This document shows, piece by piece, positions 15,840 to 22,682 of a stretch of DNA of 44,083 bases. The stretch covers positions 1-44,083 of IMG/VR virus record IMGVR_UViG_3300025286_001980. One strand, given 5' to 3'. Source of the DNA: a virus. The position numbers and the translations under genes are program-made. The notes under the pieces are model-generated. The model did no database searches. It was not told the DNA's origin and saw nothing but the letters and a program-made list of their open reading frames with translations. The first letter of the stretch is position 1. Every line of letters starts with the position of its first letter.

Positions 15840-16059
15840 GTTTGGATTTTATATCTCGGAAGATGGACACCAGTTCCACCCTAGCTGGAACGACGGTATG
15901 CCCATCAATGAGTTTGTGTCAAAACAAACAGCAGAGGACAAAAAGAACATTAAGAAGGCAGAGGCACTTGACAAGGCAATTGCGATACTTGTCGAGATGG
16001 GGCAAAAAGAGCTTGCATATCAAGTAAGGATACAGGCAGATAGTTTACTCGGGCCTTAA
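15817..16059 (+). CDS. Small hypothetical protein
   Basis: An 80-residue charged protein of unknown function, starting MKKDRKDKFGFYISEDGHQFHPSW and continuing with a Lys-rich helical region (AEDKKNIKKAEALDKAIAIL). ATG 15817 is chosen over 15805 because GAGAG precedes it at good spacing. It overlaps the previous gene by 23 bp. Confidence 0.5.
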   Translation: MKKDRKDKFGFYISEDGHQFHPSWNDGMPINEFVSKQTAEDKKNIKKAEALDKAIAILVEMGQKELAYQVRIQADSLLGP

Positions 16060-16061
16060 TT

Positions 16062-16268
16062 ATGATTACTAAGAAAGAGTTTGATTCTTTAGAACCATTT
16101 GATCGCGGGTATGTTGTATATATGCTCGGACAATTCGATGATGAGCCGCACGTTCCCCAGGAAAAGAATCCTTATGAGGCGGGCACACTAGAGCATCATC
16201 AGTGGCTACAAGGTGGTCATCAAGCTTGGTTCGCAGAAACAGAAATGAAAGGCGATAACAATGACTGA
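16062..16268 (+). CDS. Small hypothetical protein
   Basis: A 68-residue protein, not recognised. It starts MITKKEFDSLEPFDRGYVVYM and has a His/Trp-rich region (TLEHHQWLQGGHQAWF) near the C-terminus, which resembles the tails of many short phage proteins. Its stop overlaps the next start. Confidence 0.5.
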   Translation: MITKKEFDSLEPFDRGYVVYMLGQFDDEPHVPQEKNPYEAGTLEHHQWLQGGHQAWFAETEMKGDNND

Positions 16269-16596
16269 GCTAGTAGAAATGATCACGCTTTATAGATTTC
16301 GTATTTGGCAAGACACGGAAACAAAAGAGTATAGGCTAGACGATGGCCTTTATACTCAAGAAGTGCCGATAGATTTTTTAGAGCTATTTAATCAACCCTC
16401 TGAAAATGAAGTGTTCGACGAGGATAAGGTGTTTACTGTCTTCACAAAGGATTCTGAGAACTTAAATATCTCTACCGATGAAGGTCAGGATGCCCCTACA
16501 TTGCTTATCTTCAGTAAAAATAGGGATAAAATCTCAACATATATCGCAGGTATGCTACTTTACCGTGGATTAGACGGAGTATTCAATGTTCAATAA
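16261..16596 (+). CDS. Hypothetical protein
   Basis: A 111-residue acidic protein with no family I can name. It has no signal peptide and no strong hydrophobic segment. It starts within the end of the previous gene and is the last of a run of four small coupled genes before a promoter-like box at 16608. Confidence 0.5.
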   Translation: MTELVEMITLYRFRIWQDTETKEYRLDDGLYTQEVPIDFLELFNQPSENEVFDEDKVFTVFTKDSENLNISTDEGQDAPTLLIFSKNRDKISTYIAGMLLYRGLDGVFNVQ

Positions 16597-16607
16597 GTCC
16601 GCATGGT

Positions 16608-16615
16608 GTATACTA
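16608..16615 (+). promoter_or_regulatory. Promoter-like GTATACTA box
   Basis: ATGGTGTATACTAT in the gap between two small genes contains TATACT with an upstream TGG, a close variant of the GTATAATTA boxes elsewhere. It is placed about 45 bases before ATG 16658. The -35 region is not convincing. Confidence 0.3.
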
Positions 16616-16657
16616 TATTGTTAAGCCATGTAATTTTATTGAATTGTGGAGAATCAG

Positions 16658-16885
16658 ATGAACTGTTTTCGCCGTAGATGCAAGAGCATCGAAGTTGTAT
16701 TGAAGAACGGGGAAACCATTGTACACGAACATGCTCGCAGAGCTTTGTTCTCGCTGCCGTTTTGGATGAAGGTTGTATCCTATTGTCATGGCAAGCGTTG
16801 TGTTCATTGGTATCAACGTCGTGAAGTAGTACGTTGGAATAAGATGCATGCGTGTTGTCGCAAGCATGGGGAAGAAGGAAAGTAA
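16658..16885 (+). CDS. Small basic hypothetical protein
   Basis: A 75-residue protein rich in Arg, His, Cys and Trp (for example CFRRRCKS, CHGKRCVHWYQRRE, HACCRKHGEE). The Cys/His pairs could bind zinc, but the spacing does not match a known finger. ATG 16658 lies six bases after GGAG and is preferred over an upstream GTG at 16646. Confidence 0.5.
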   Translation: MNCFRRRCKSIEVVLKNGETIVHEHARRALFSLPFWMKVVSYCHGKRCVHWYQRREVVRWNKMHACCRKHGEEGK

Positions 16886-16940
16886 ATCGGTAATGGACTG
16901 CCTTGTTTTGTATTGTTAATTTTTTTACAAGGAGCTAAAT

Positions 16941-17078
16941 ATGCCAGATCGACCTATTATTGATTTTATTCGAGACAATAAGATTTTCCGTAAGATTCTC
17001 TTCGTCGGCCTCGCCGTCGGTGGAGTTTACTTTCTGGGAGTGAAAATGGGCTGGTGGCAGTTGACCGTTGGTGGTTAA
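16941..17078 (+). CDS. Tiny single-pass membrane protein (45 residues)
   Basis: AAGGAG stands eight bases before an ATG that opens a 45-codon frame. The product begins MPDRPIIDFIRDNKIFRK, has a hydrophobic segment from about residue 19 to 34, and ends WWQLTVGG. Family unknown. It directly precedes the tmRNA gene, so a common transcript is possible. The upstream gap contains CCTTGT and ACAAGG, which could pair and cover part of the ribosome site. Confidence 0.6.
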   Translation: MPDRPIIDFIRDNKIFRKILFVGLAVGGVYFLGVKMGWWQLTVGG

Positions 17079-17088
17079 TACCGCAAAA

Positions 17089-17400
17089 CCCCATTGGTCG
17101 AGGGGATGAAACTCGACCTAAACATGTAGACATTGTTATAGATTATTAGCTAGACGCGGCTTCGATGCCGCCGCCTCCACTTATAAACTAGGGTTGACCC
17201 CCGAAAAGTCATCTGAGTTTTGATCGACTGTGAAGATGACCTGTTCCCTTTAAGGGGGCGAATTGGATTCGATAGGTAGTGGGAAATAATAATTGCATGT
17301 CGTAGTTGGAACTGAGGCTACGTTAAAACGGTTCTTTTATTATAGGTGTCGTAGATAATTACGCACTCGCAGCATAAGCTGCGTGAGGGGTTGCCTCTCC
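17089..17400 (+). ncRNA. ssrA: Circularly permuted two-piece tmRNA
   Basis: The acceptor half comes first. The T arm GCGGC-TTCGAT-GCCGC (17156-17171) is followed by acceptor strand CGCCTCC (17172-17178) and discriminator A17179. About 75 bases later comes the 5' half: acceptor strand GGGGGCG (17254-17260), then AATTGGATTCGATAGG, the tmRNA D-arm consensus. The strands form 7 pairs, including the G3-U70 wobble recognised by alanyl-tRNA synthetase. AATAAT (17285) pairs with ATTATT (17142), and ATGTC (17297) with GACAT (17129), giving the long helix joining the pieces. A pseudoknot PK1 (CGTAG/CTACG plus AACTG/CGGTT, 17301-17333) lies 11 bases before the tag, as in E. coli. CCC with a GGTCGAG/CTCGACC hairpin (17090-17118) forms another pseudoknot. 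Processing would yield two RNAs that rescue stalled ribosomes. Exact ends are estimates; the T loop is one base short. Confidence 0.92.
17345..17377 (+). other. tmRNA tag reading frame (GVVDNYALAA, stop TAA)
   Basis: Ten codons from GGT 17345 end in TAA 17375-17377 and encode GVVDNYALAA. The end NYALAA is identical to the end of the E. coli tag (ANDENYALAA), the part read by ClpXP and SspB, and the length is the same. The stop lies in the loop of a hairpin (CTCGCAGC with GCTGCGTGAG), as in known tmRNAs. The resume codon could instead be GTC 17348, since TAG at -5 to -3 resembles the E. coli context; the 11-base spacing from PK1 favours GGT. Confidence 0.85.
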
Positions 17401-17425
17401 CTTATCATCCAAAAGGGGCTTTTTT
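17393..17425 (+). terminator. Terminator after tmRNA
   Basis: GCCTCT (17393-17398) pairs with AGGGGC (17414-17419), one pair being G-T, with a 15-base loop, and a run of six T follows. It would end the tmRNA precursor transcript. Confidence 0.6.
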
Positions 17426-17438
17426 ATTGATATTGGTA

Positions 17439-17445
17439 TATACTA
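17439..17445 (+). promoter_or_regulatory. Promoter-like TATACTA box
   Basis: TTGGTATATACTAA follows the tmRNA terminator and lies about 35 bases before ATG 17477. It matches the GTATAC/ATA box family seen in other gaps. No clear -35. Confidence 0.3.
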
Positions 17446-17476
17446 ACAGTAGGTATTCAAACAAGCGGAGAATAGC

Positions 17477-17797
17477 ATGGCAGGAATTTGGGAAAGAGTA
17501 CGCCCCACAGGAGCATTTGAGCATAGACTGCCCATTTTACCTTTCAAGACCGAGCTTACAGGGCTTGCCTTGGGGCTGAGAACGCTTGCAGACTTAAAGA
17601 CTACCCTCCAAAGTATTTATGAGGGCAATATATTTTCCAGAGAAGAGGTGGATGATATTGAAGCTCTGGCGGTCAACATTGCCGAAGGCACAACAGCACA
17701 ACGATTAATCTACTCGGCTCGACTAGAGTGGGCGTTGATGGCCGCTGAGTTTGGACAGATAACGGAAGTAGAGTTTCGTACCGCTCTAGGAATTTAA
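17477..17797 (+). CDS. Hypothetical protein
   Basis: A 106-residue, mostly helical protein that I do not recognise. It starts MAGIWERVRPTGAFEHRLP. The second half contains repeated acidic-helical segments (FSREEVDDIEALAVNIAEGTT). No signal or membrane segment. It lies between the tmRNA and an exported coiled-coil protein, with 14 bases to the latter, suggesting one transcript. Confidence 0.55.
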   Translation: MAGIWERVRPTGAFEHRLPILPFKTELTGLALGLRTLADLKTTLQSIYEGNIFSREEVDDIEALAVNIAEGTTAQRLIYSARLEWALMAAEFGQITEVEFRTALGI

Positions 17798-17811
17798 CAA
17801 GGAGAAAAACA

Positions 17812-18204
17812 ATGAAATGGCTTTCGACACTTACGCTCACTTTTGCTGCTCTTTGTATTGCAAGTTCTTCATACGCCGCAGAAGTTGATGAATACAATAG
17901 ATTGGTAGCAATTCAGAATCGAGAAATTGCTGCTTATAACAAGGCCAATCAAGAGTGGAAGAAGGAGTTGGTGAGTTTTAATCTGGCGGTGAAGAAATTC
18001 ATGGAAGTACCGACAAACAACCGTAGCCTGGATGAGCTTCTTCGCCTAAAGCTATGGGAGGCCCGTCTAGAAACATCTTTAAAGTTTCTTAAACAAGAAG
18101 AGGCCCGTCTCCGCAAGATGGCCGCTTTTATCAGAGCGTGGGCTGAGCGTCATCCTGAATGGGAAGATATTGAAGAGGATGATGAGGATTCCATTTTCAC
18201 CTAA
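17812..18204 (+). CDS. Exported helical (coiled-coil) protein
   Basis: The 130-residue protein has a clear signal peptide with the end SSSYAA-EVD (cleavage near residue 23). The mature part is a long amphipathic helix region with regular Leu, Ala and charged residues (EYNRLVAIQNREIAAYNKAN, then LKFLKQEEARLRKMAAF) and ends in an acidic tail. It would be a periplasmic or envelope coiled-coil protein. Function is unknown; spanin-like or superinfection roles are possible but unsupported. AAGGAG precedes the ATG and a strong terminator follows the gene. Confidence 0.65.
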   Translation: MKWLSTLTLTFAALCIASSSYAAEVDEYNRLVAIQNREIAAYNKANQEWKKELVSFNLAVKKFMEVPTNNRSLDELLRLKLWEARLETSLKFLKQEEARLRKMAAFIRAWAERHPEWEDIEEDDEDSIFT

Positions 18205-18234
18205 TTTTAATTGACAATTTATAGCGTATAATTA

Positions 18235-18269
18235 GCCGTAGAAGGTCGTCTGACCCCTGCGGCTTTTTT
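18235..18269 (+). terminator. Rho-independent terminator
   Basis: GCCGTAG (18235-18241) pairs with CTGCGGC (18257-18263), with an inner GGTC/GACC helix, followed by six T residues. It ends the unit with the exported coiled-coil gene. A GTATAATTA box touches its 5' side (18226-18234). Confidence 0.85.
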
Positions 18270-18331
18270 ATTGCATAGTGGGATATAATATAAGGGTATC
18301 ACTTTTTTAGTACAGTACAAGGAAACAGATA

Positions 18332-19834
18332 ATGTATATCGGTAGGAACTATGTAAATGGCGTGTTTGAAGCCCGCCGCTCTGAAGAGAAGGCAAGTTTT
18401 TCCCTAGTTAGTCCCGCCAATGGAAATCACTTGGGCGACTTTCCCTCTAGTGATGCCAGCGAAGTTTCCGATGCTGTGATGATTGCGTCACAAGCCTTTT
18501 CGACATGGAAAGACGTAAGCCGAGTCAATAGGGCAGACCTGTTCGATACTTTATCTCAATTAATTAAAAGAGATACTCAGGAACTGGCAGATGTTATTTC
18601 CTATGAAACAGGAAAAAATAGGAACGAGTCCTATGCTGAAGTGATCGAGTCCTTGCATATGTGTCAGTATGTAGCTGGGCAGGGGCGGCTTCCTTACGGT
18701 ACGGTAGTGAGTTCTGAACTGGCTAGTAAGTCGGCCAAAGTTTTCCGCAAGCCGAAGGGTGTTGTAGCTGTGATCTCGCCCTGGAATTTTCCATTAGCTA
18801 TTGGTGCTTTCTGGTCGGCGGCTCCTGCTATTGCAGAGGGTAACTGCGTCGTTCATAAGCCTAGCGAACTAACCCCAATGACATCTCAGATGGCGGCTAA
18901 ACTGTATGATGAAGCTGGATTTCCTGCTGGGGTTTACAACTTAATTCATGGTGCGGAAGATACTGGTAAAAACCTAGTTGCACATCCTGGCACTTCATGC
19001 ATATTGTTTACTGGTAGTGCTGAAGTAGGAATGGAGATTAGAAGGCACTGTGCTAATACTTGGCACAAGACCTGTTCCTGTGAAATGGGTAGTAAGTCGG
19101 CAACAATGATATTTGAAGACGGCAATTTTGATCTGGCGGTAGAGGTTTCTGTAGCTAGTGCATTTAAGCTGTCGGGACAGCGATGCGTTTCTTCTAGCAG
19201 ACTGCTAATCGAGAGAACTATTTATGATAAGTTTTGTGCCGCATTTCTTAAAGAAGTAAACAAGCTTCGCACTGGAGATGTGTTTGTAGACGAGGACGTA
19301 TATTACGGCCCGCTAATCTCGCGTGAGGCGGTGACTAAGGTTGAGGGCTATAACACTCAGGTTAGGTCTGCCTCCGCAGCTAACGAGGACATTAATATCC
19401 TGTCGGACGATGGGCCAGTACCTCTTGGAGGCAACTTCTTATCCCCATTTGTTTATCAGTCGGAGTGGAAGAATCTTAATGAGCGACCGTTCTTGCGAGA
19501 AGAGGTGTTCGGGCCTCACGTAGCCTTGATCCCCTTTGATGACTTGGGGCATGCTATTAAAATTTATAATGATACAGACTATGGCCTAGCTTTAGGTGCT
19601 GTAACTGACGACTTTAGAAAGCACCGCAAGCTGGAAGAAGAGTGTGATACCGGCATGCTTTATATTAATGGTGGCAGTATTGCTGCTGAAAGCCATCTGC
19701 CGTTTGGTGGAGTTGGTAAGAGTGGTAATGGTTGGAAGTCTGCCGCAGGTACATATCAAGCTGTGACAGAAGAGATATCGGTCACTACTAACTATGAGGA
19801 AAAAATGGAATGGGCACAGGGGATGACAAGCTAA
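18332..19834 (+). CDS. NAD(P)-dependent aldehyde dehydrogenase (ALDH superfamily)
   Basis: The 500-residue protein has the full superfamily pattern: SPWNFPLAIGAFW (residues 149-161), the cofactor loop FTGSAEVGMEI (226-236), Glu251 in CEMGSKSA, and nucleophile Cys285 in SGQRCVSSSR, with EEVFGPH and the C-terminal FGGVGKSGNG. The usual ELGGK around the general base is EMGSK. The GQRC(V/T)S form is seen in ALDH7-type aminoadipate-semialdehyde dehydrogenases and in succinylglutamate-type enzymes. It oxidises an aldehyde to an acid; a lysine-derived semialdehyde is an attractive substrate given the gene at 24247, but that is inference. It begins a new unit after a terminator with AAGGAAA before the ATG. 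Confidence 0.9.
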   Translation: MYIGRNYVNGVFEARRSEEKASFSLVSPANGNHLGDFPSSDASEVSDAVMIASQAFSTWKDVSRVNRADLFDTLSQLIKRDTQELADVISYETGKNRNESYAEVIESLHMCQYVAGQGRLPYGTVVSSELASKSAKVFRKPKGVVAVISPWNFPLAIGAFWSAAPAIAEGNCVVHKPSELTPMTSQMAAKLYDEAGFPAGVYNLIHGAEDTGKNLVAHPGTSCILFTGSAEVGMEIRRHCANTWHKTCSCEMGSKSATMIFEDGNFDLAVEVSVASAFKLSGQRCVSSSRLLIERTIYDKFCAAFLKEVNKLRTGDVFVDEDVYYGPLISREAVTKVEGYNTQVRSASAANEDINILSDDGPVPLGGNFLSPFVYQSEWKNLNERPFLREEVFGPHVALIPFDDLGHAIKIYNDTDYGLALGAVTDDFRKHRKLEEECDTGMLYINGGSIAAESHLPFGGVGKSGNGWKSAAGTYQAVTEEISVTTNYEEKMEWAQGMTS

Positions 19835-19956
19835 GGTGGTATGGGCTGGACAATATTCACCCATACAATATATCGTATTTAAAGAAGCTAGGGTGGTGCG
19901 GAAACGGCTGGTATAAGGTTACGGCCAATTACTATCTTATCTTCGTTAAAAATTAA
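19810..19956 (+). CDS. Small hypothetical protein (48 residues) overlapping the ALDH end
   Basis: A 48-codon frame starts inside the 3' end of the ALDH gene (GAGGA upstream) and stops with TAA overlapping the next ATG. The product is aromatic-rich (LRWYGLDNIHPYN, WCGNGWYKVTANYYL) and probably a small folded domain. Family not known. The tight junctions on both sides support it as a real gene. Confidence 0.5.
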   Translation: MGTGDDKLRWYGLDNIHPYNISYLKKLGWCGNGWYKVTANYYLIFVKN

Positions 19957-20159
19957 TGGACAAGCTAGACTGGGACACGTTTGAGCTATATTATATAGCC
20001 TTTCATGAGCGGGAAGTAACCTTTGCAGAATTCAAGGAGATGCTTGAGGACGAAATAGGTACGGACTCCCTGCTCGAATGTGTTGCGGAGTTGAAAAGTA
20101 GAAGAAAAGAACTTACCACCACTTACTACAAGGCTAAATTAAAACCAGATGAACTATAA
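19956..20159 (+). CDS. Small acidic hypothetical protein
   Basis: A 67-residue acidic helical protein starting MDKLDWDTFELYYIAFHERE. Not recognised. It overlaps the stop of the gene before it and the start of the gene after it. Confidence 0.5.
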   Translation: MDKLDWDTFELYYIAFHEREVTFAEFKEMLEDEIGTDSLLECVAELKSRRKELTTTYYKAKLKPDEL

Positions 20160-20328
20160 GATAAAGATTATACAAGAAAAGTATGGCTATGTAAACGTAG
20201 TCAGCGACAGCATGGATCAAGCATTGCTTCACACCCTTAATCTGAAGGGGCAAGAGGCTGATGAGGCAATCACATTTAACGACGACGAGAACTTTATACA
20301 GATAATCGGCATTGATAAAGGAGAATAA
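20149..20328 (+). CDS. Small hypothetical protein (59 residues)
   Basis: The ATG at 20149 lies in the last codons of the previous gene. The 59-residue product begins MNYKIKIIQEKYGYVNV and has an acidic end (NDDENFIQIIGIDKGE). Not recognised. Its last codons contain the GGAG that serves the next tiny gene. Confidence 0.5.
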   Translation: MNYKIKIIQEKYGYVNVVSDSMDQALLHTLNLKGQEADEAITFNDDENFIQIIGIDKGE

Positions 20329-20330
20329 GG

Positions 20331-20405
20331 ATGGACTATAGTATTCTTGCTTCGATAGGCTTTATTGTTCTACTAGGGATAGTTACACATAAGGCGTTGG
20401 GATAA
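20331..20405 (+). CDS. Tiny membrane protein (24 residues)
   Basis: A 24-codon frame behind AAAGGAG; the product is a single hydrophobic helix (about residues 4-18) ending HKALG. Such a short frame is weak evidence alone, but the ribosome site and placement between coupled genes support it. Confidence 0.4.
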   Translation: MDYSILASIGFIVLLGIVTHKALG

Positions 20406-20421
20406 ACATTGGGAGAATAAG

Positions 20422-20538
20422 ATGAAGATTACTAATGCAAGTATTCTGAGCGGGCTAGTCCTTATGGGCATAGTCTTTATCGTGGGCATCTTAGGCATTG
20501 CCCTTGTCAAAGTGCTCATGTCTGTGTCTGGAGGGTAG
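20422..20538 (+). CDS. Tiny membrane protein (38 residues)
   Basis: GGGAGAATAAG precedes ATG 20422. The 38-residue product has one long hydrophobic stretch (about residues 8-34) and ends MSVSGG. Second of two adjacent one-helix proteins. Function unknown. Confidence 0.45.
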   Translation: MKITNASILSGLVLMGIVFIVGILGIALVKVLMSVSGG

Positions 20539-20544
20539 GCTTTA

Positions 20545-20880
20545 ATGAAACATTGCGAGCAGTGTGAAAAAGAACTTCCTCCCCGCAATAACTACGGACA
20601 GTATTGCTCGATGCAATGCACCGGCTTAGCACAACAGGATAAAGCATGGGCTGAATTTAGGACTGATGAATATTGGGAAAACATAACTGAAATAAATTGT
20701 ACTGCTCGTAGATGGCTATTGTTAAAGATACGCTTTAAGTGTATGGGGTGCGGAGAGTTCGATGCCGCCAATAAAGCTGCTGAAGTGCGGTTAGAGGTAG
20801 AGCATCTGGACGGGAACCGCAGAAACTGTAGTCTAGACAACTTAACTATTTTATGCCCCAAGTGCATGGAGGGTAATTAG
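20545..20880 (+). CDS. HNH-type zinc nuclease-like protein
   Basis: The 111-residue protein has an N-terminal CxxC pair (CEQC) with a later CSMQC, then CMGCGE, and the HNH core LEVEHLDGNRRNCSLDNLTILCPKC. The EH and Asn residues match the first part of HNH homing endonucleases. The last catalytic His that normally follows CPxC (CPNCH) is absent: here CPKCMEGN ends the protein. It may be inactive as a nuclease or use another residue. The position among tiny genes fits a mobile free-standing endonuclease. Confidence 0.7.
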   Translation: MKHCEQCEKELPPRNNYGQYCSMQCTGLAQQDKAWAEFRTDEYWENITEINCTARRWLLLKIRFKCMGCGEFDAANKAAEVRLEVEHLDGNRRNCSLDNLTILCPKCMEGN

Positions 20881-20881
20881 C

Positions 20882-21364
20882 ATGCGACTAGATCACATAG
20901 CCTTTCGCGTTACATCTAAAACTAAAGCCTTAGAAACTCTATCTACCCTTCTGGGCTATGGCGATGAGCAGCCCTTTGAAATAGTCTTTGATGATGGCTC
21001 TAAGGTAGAATGCTTCGCCTTGTCTCGACGGGGTGATCGTCTAGCCCCCGAGATGTTTGTTTCAGAAGGGGAAGAAGACTCTATAGTAGGTCAATGGGTA
21101 GAAGAGAGGGGCGGTCTGGGAGGCGTTCACCATTTTGCTTATACGACAGACAACCTCACCGAAACACATCGAGAATGGAAAGAGCGTGGCGTAGAATTTA
21201 CAACGGAAGAGATCATTGAGTGTCCAGACGACAATCTGCGGCAGGTTTTTACTCGACCGTTTCCCGAACTGGGCAATCTTATTATTGAATTAATTGAAAG
21301 GGGCGACAAGGGGTTCTGCGGTGATTCGGTTAAGCTTCTAATGGAATCTACCCAAGAACAATAA
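20882..21364 (+). CDS. VOC-superfamily (glyoxalase/epimerase-like) protein
   Basis: The 160-residue protein shows the two beta-alpha-beta-beta-beta modules of the VOC fold: LDHIAFRV at the start, GGVHHFAYTTDNL in the middle and NLIIELIER near the end. His4, His in GVHH and Glu in IELIER fit the metal ligands. Closest in pattern to methylmalonyl-CoA epimerase and 4-hydroxyphenylpyruvate dioxygenase-like proteins. The reaction cannot be fixed. The tail GFCGDSVKLLMEST is also seen in some VOC proteins from sugar clusters, as I recall. Confidence 0.75.
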   Translation: MRLDHIAFRVTSKTKALETLSTLLGYGDEQPFEIVFDDGSKVECFALSRRGDRLAPEMFVSEGEEDSIVGQWVEERGGLGGVHHFAYTTDNLTETHREWKERGVEFTTEEIIECPDDNLRQVFTRPFPELGNLIIELIERGDKGFCGDSVKLLMESTQEQ

Positions 21365-21373
21365 GGTGTTGTA

Positions 21374-21529
21374 ATGGGAGCATATGCCCTAATAGCATCA
21401 ACCATACTTTATGGTGTTGTTGCAATAGACCTAATCATTAAAAAGAATATTCCTCTAGCAATATGTTTTATCTGCTACGGGATAGCCAACCTAGCCTACC
21501 TATGGATGGGGTATTACGGAAATAAATAA
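21374..21529 (+). CDS. Tiny two-helix membrane protein (51 residues)
   Basis: The 51-residue product has two hydrophobic segments (about residues 4-20 and 27-46) separated by a short basic turn (IKKN). It could be a small membrane effector. GGTG precedes the ATG weakly. The stop abuts the next ATG. Confidence 0.5.
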   Translation: MGAYALIASTILYGVVAIDLIIKKNIPLAICFICYGIANLAYLWMGYYGNK

Positions 21530-21631
21530 ATGCTTATAGAGCTTGGCCTAGCGGCGTTTATCGCGTCCTACTTAATAGAAGAAGAGGAATATGAATATGA
21601 AGAAGATTCATTTGATGACAGCGATCAATAG
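21530..21631 (+). CDS. Tiny acidic protein (33 residues)
   Basis: A 33-codon frame begins right at the previous stop and runs into the glycosyltransferase gene in another frame. The product has a short hydrophobic start then an acidic run (EEEEYEYEEDSFDDSD). The acid-rich part is encoded by the GAAGAAGAGGAA that serves as ribosome site for the next gene, so this frame may be an accident. Confidence 0.35.
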   Translation: MLIELGLAAFIASYLIEEEEYEYEEDSFDDSDQ

Positions 21632-22682
21632 CCTGGGCTATGGAGTTGTAGGTTGGAACGTATATAAAGAGTTGGCTAAGCTGGCAGATGTAACTTTGTG
21701 GTATATTGGAAATGATATCACGCCTCCAACTCAGGCCACTTCAGAAGATGGTGAGCGTGTAAGGGCAGACATTGCTAAACAAGACGACCTTGATTACACA
21801 GCACCTATCTTAAAAATCTGGCATGAATTTCAACTAGCGGAGAGGATTGGAAAAGGGCCGCTCACAGCACTTTCTTTTTGCGAAGTTAGCGAGCTAAATA
21901 CCCGTAGAATAACTCATTTATCTTCAGCGGATAAATTAGTGCTACCTTCTGAATGGATGGCCGACATTACTCGCCGCCACCTACCCGACAAGTCCCTGTG
22001 TGTTGTACCTATGGGTGTCGATAGGACTGTGTTTAACGAGTTTAATAATAATCCCCCTCCCCACGTATGCACTTTTTTTAATTGCGGGAAATGGGAAGTG
22101 CGGAAAGGGCACGACATACTACACAGAGCATTTTCTGAAGCCTTTCCCACCGAAACCGATGTTCAGCTTTTAATGATGACAGAGAATCCATTTTTGAGCG
22201 ATCAGCAGAAAAATTATTGGGAGGGACTGTATCGCCAGGATCGTAGAATTAAGACAATGGCGAGGGTTACACATCAGCAAGAATTAGCCGAGATAATGTC
22301 TAAGGTTGATTGTGGTGTCTTTCCTGCTAGGGCTGAAGGTTGGAACCTAGAAGCCTTAGAATTGATGAGCATGGGAAAAGAACTAATCATTACTAACTAC
22401 TCAGCACACACTCAGTTTTGCAATAGTGATAACGCTCGCCTAATTGATATAGTAGAGGAAGAGCCTATGTATGACGGTCTATGGTTTAAGGGCGATTGTG
22501 GGTCATGGGCATCTTTAGAAGGCCAGCCTTACGATCAGCTAGTTGCAGAACTAAGATCGGTATATAAACAGTGGCAGGATAACCCTTCGGGGCTTGTTAA
22601 CACCGCTGGTATTGAGACAGCACAGAAATCATCGTGGGAAACAACAGCAAAACAACTATTGGAGGCAACTTTAGAATGTTAA
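21591..22682 (+). CDS. Glycosyltransferase, GT4/group 1 type
   Basis: The 363-residue protein has the GT-B layout: an N-terminal domain with NSLGYGVVGWNVYKEL, a linker containing PMGVDRTVFNEF, a C-terminal domain with CTFFNCGKWEVRKGHDIL (donor loop), and the EGWNLEALELMSMGKELI block with the E-x-x-x-x-E spacing and Gly-Lys found in GT4 enzymes. It is a full-length family member, unlike the three short paralogs at the start of the window, and is not closely similar to them. GAAGAAGAGGAAT precedes the ATG. Donor and acceptor are unknown. Confidence 0.85.
   Translation: MNMKKIHLMTAINSLGYGVVGWNVYKELAKLADVTLWYIGNDITPPTQATSEDGERVRADIAKQDDLDYTAPILKIWHEFQLAERIGKGPLTALSFCEVSELNTRRITHLSSADKLVLPSEWMADITRRHLPDKSLCVVPMGVDRTVFNEFNNNPPPHVCTFFNCGKWEVRKGHDILHRAFSEAFPTETDVQLLMMTENPFLSDQQKNYWEGLYRQDRRIKTMARVTHQQELAEIMSKVDCGVFPARAEGWNLEALELMSMGKELIITNYSAHTQFCNSDNARLIDIVEEEPMYDGLWFKGDCGSWASLEGQPYDQLVAELRSVYKQWQDNPSGLVNTAGIETAQKSSWETTAKQLLEATLEC

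Noticed and set aside
17254-17400. One-piece tmRNA reading of the 5' half
   Set aside because: No T arm or CCTCC-type acceptor strand follows the tag; the matching acceptor strand lies upstream at 17172, which requires permutation.
18211-18232. Sigma-70 promoter from TTGACA at 18211 with TATAAT at 18227
   Set aside because: Spacing between the hexamers is only 10 bases, far from 17, and a terminator follows directly; kept only as an unexplained copy of the GTATAATTA box.
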